Source: Nematopogon swammerdamellus (Eukaryota; Arthropoda; Insecta; Lepidoptera; Adelidae). From it: DNA of 64,000 bases. The notes under the pieces are model-generated. The model searched no databases and had not been told where the DNA came from. It saw nothing but the letters and a program-made list of their open reading frames with translations. Below are positions 63,061 through 64,000 of the stretch, piece after piece (within the stretch, counting starts at the first letter, position 1; each line of letters begins with the position of its first letter). The position numbers and the translations under genes were made by a program. The DNA lies in the NCBI GenBank assembly GCA_946902875.1, contig OX336345.1, positions 13,609,395 through 13,673,394 of the forward strand, given 5' to 3'.

Positions 63061-63645
63061 GAGGCACAAGAACGATTTAGAGTGTACGGTATGTACATAT
63101 GTGTGTATGTATTCAGTTATATATAAGCACCTTTGCGAGGATATACTTAATAATAATCCCTTTGTCTTTACACTAAATTATGCAGGGCAAATGACATTCG
63201 TGGAGAGCTGTGTCTGAAAATTTTCTGAGGAATTTCCTTACTATCGGCATTTAAATAGAGAACAGCTTTATCTGCTGTCGTTGCTGGCTGACTTCACACT
63301 TGCGTTATAGCATACCTCAGTCCGTATGTAGAGATTATAAATATAATATACTTATACGCTATACTTATAGTTATTAGTCTAGGAATTCTAGGATAATAGT
63401 GTTTGCAGGGGTTCTTGCAAGAGTAGGTAGGTATACAGTGCAGGCTTATTGTTACAAATTGGAACATATTTGAGCTTGTTTCTAATCCACGCGGTTCAAG
63501 TAATTAGTGCAGAAGAGTTTAGTTATTATTACTTATTCCTAGTTTAGAGATTGTTCTCGGTTTGGGCATTGAAGTTACATATTTACAATCGGTGCTAATG
63601 TCCACACGACATTGGTTTAAACATGTTTAGCAAGTTTTGCAGTGG
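63061..63645. other. Interval with no recognised feature
   Basis: AT-rich; no gene, repeat or motif that I can support. Confidence 0.5.
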
Positions 63646-63842
63646 GGCTGAGTTGACTATTAAAAAAAATACATATTTAAAGGTGGTTATTTGAACCAGC
63701 GGGCTGAGTAGGCTGTGGGCTAAGTTAAAGTTTCAAAGTGGTCAACTGGGCCCGCGGGCTGAGTTGACTATGAAAAAATAAATATATATTTCATAGTGAT
63801 CATTTAAGCCCGCGGGCTGAGTGGGCTGTGGGATGAGTTAAC
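63646..63842. repeat. Two-copy ~111-bp tandem duplication with 'gggctgagt' motifs
   Basis: ggctgagttgactat occurs at 63646 and 63757, and ggctgagt(a/g)ggctgtggg about 60 bases into each copy. cccgcgggctgagt occurs twice in the second half. Non-coding. Confidence 0.75.
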
Positions 63843-64000
63843 CAATGATTCGTTTCGTGGGGTTTGTCCAGACCCCGGTGGCGGTAGGTGCACGCGCCGG
63901 GCATGTCAACAGTGCGTACGCAAATTGTCACGCTTTGGCACTGAGTTACAACAGCAGACCTTGGTGTGGGACACGCACCGAATAACATTTACGATTGTCT

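Overview
The window looks like an insect nuclear genome, most probably a moth or butterfly. The reasons are very large AT-rich introns with canonical GT/AG splice sites, and a dense mix of RTE-type and other LINE ends, tRNA-derived SINEs, hAT, piggyBac and mariner remnants. The strings rich in 'taggtacctac' that scatter through the non-coding DNA are also familiar from Lepidoptera. The species assignment is inference; no search was run. Layout: (1) 1-4020 holds a nearly intact endonuclease/reverse-transcriptase LINE on the + strand, cut by the left window edge. Its 3' end meets, tail to tail, the 3' end of a second LINE on the - strand. (2) 8227-47143 is the only clear host gene: a monocarboxylate-transporter-like (SLC16, MFS) gene on the + strand. 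Twelve exons can be joined in one frame, giving 2346 nt including the stop, about 781 residues; a first exon is probably still missing upstream. Its introns hold nearly everything else. Intron 2 (14.3 kb) holds about 31 copies of a ~109-bp satellite, arranged as a block in one orientation followed by blocks in the other. This satellite is split by a 1.9-kb hAT-like element that itself carries an exact 100-bp tandem array. Intron 7 (8.5 kb) holds a deleted piggyBac element, a MITE and a 58-bp perfect palindrome. Intron 9 holds a miniature LTR-PBS-LTR remnant. (3) 47144-58270 is downstream sequence. A good splice acceptor, a short in-frame tail and a polyadenylation signal at 58181-58271 suggest an alternative 3' terminal exon for the transporter. 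(4) 58300-64000 is repeats: a 54-bp minisatellite that stays open in one frame, a mariner with a LINE fragment inserted in it and its middle deleted, and other dispersed repeats. How the parts relate: the transporter exons are GC-rich and conserved-looking, and the rest is AT-rich and repeat-derived. The transporter would move a small carboxylate or related solute across a membrane; its substrate cannot be read from the sequence. The most unusual structures are the nested satellite, hAT and minisatellite assembly in intron 2, the two possible C-termini of the transporter, the perfect palindrome at 40242-40299, and the LTR-PBS-LTR remnant at 43192-43500.
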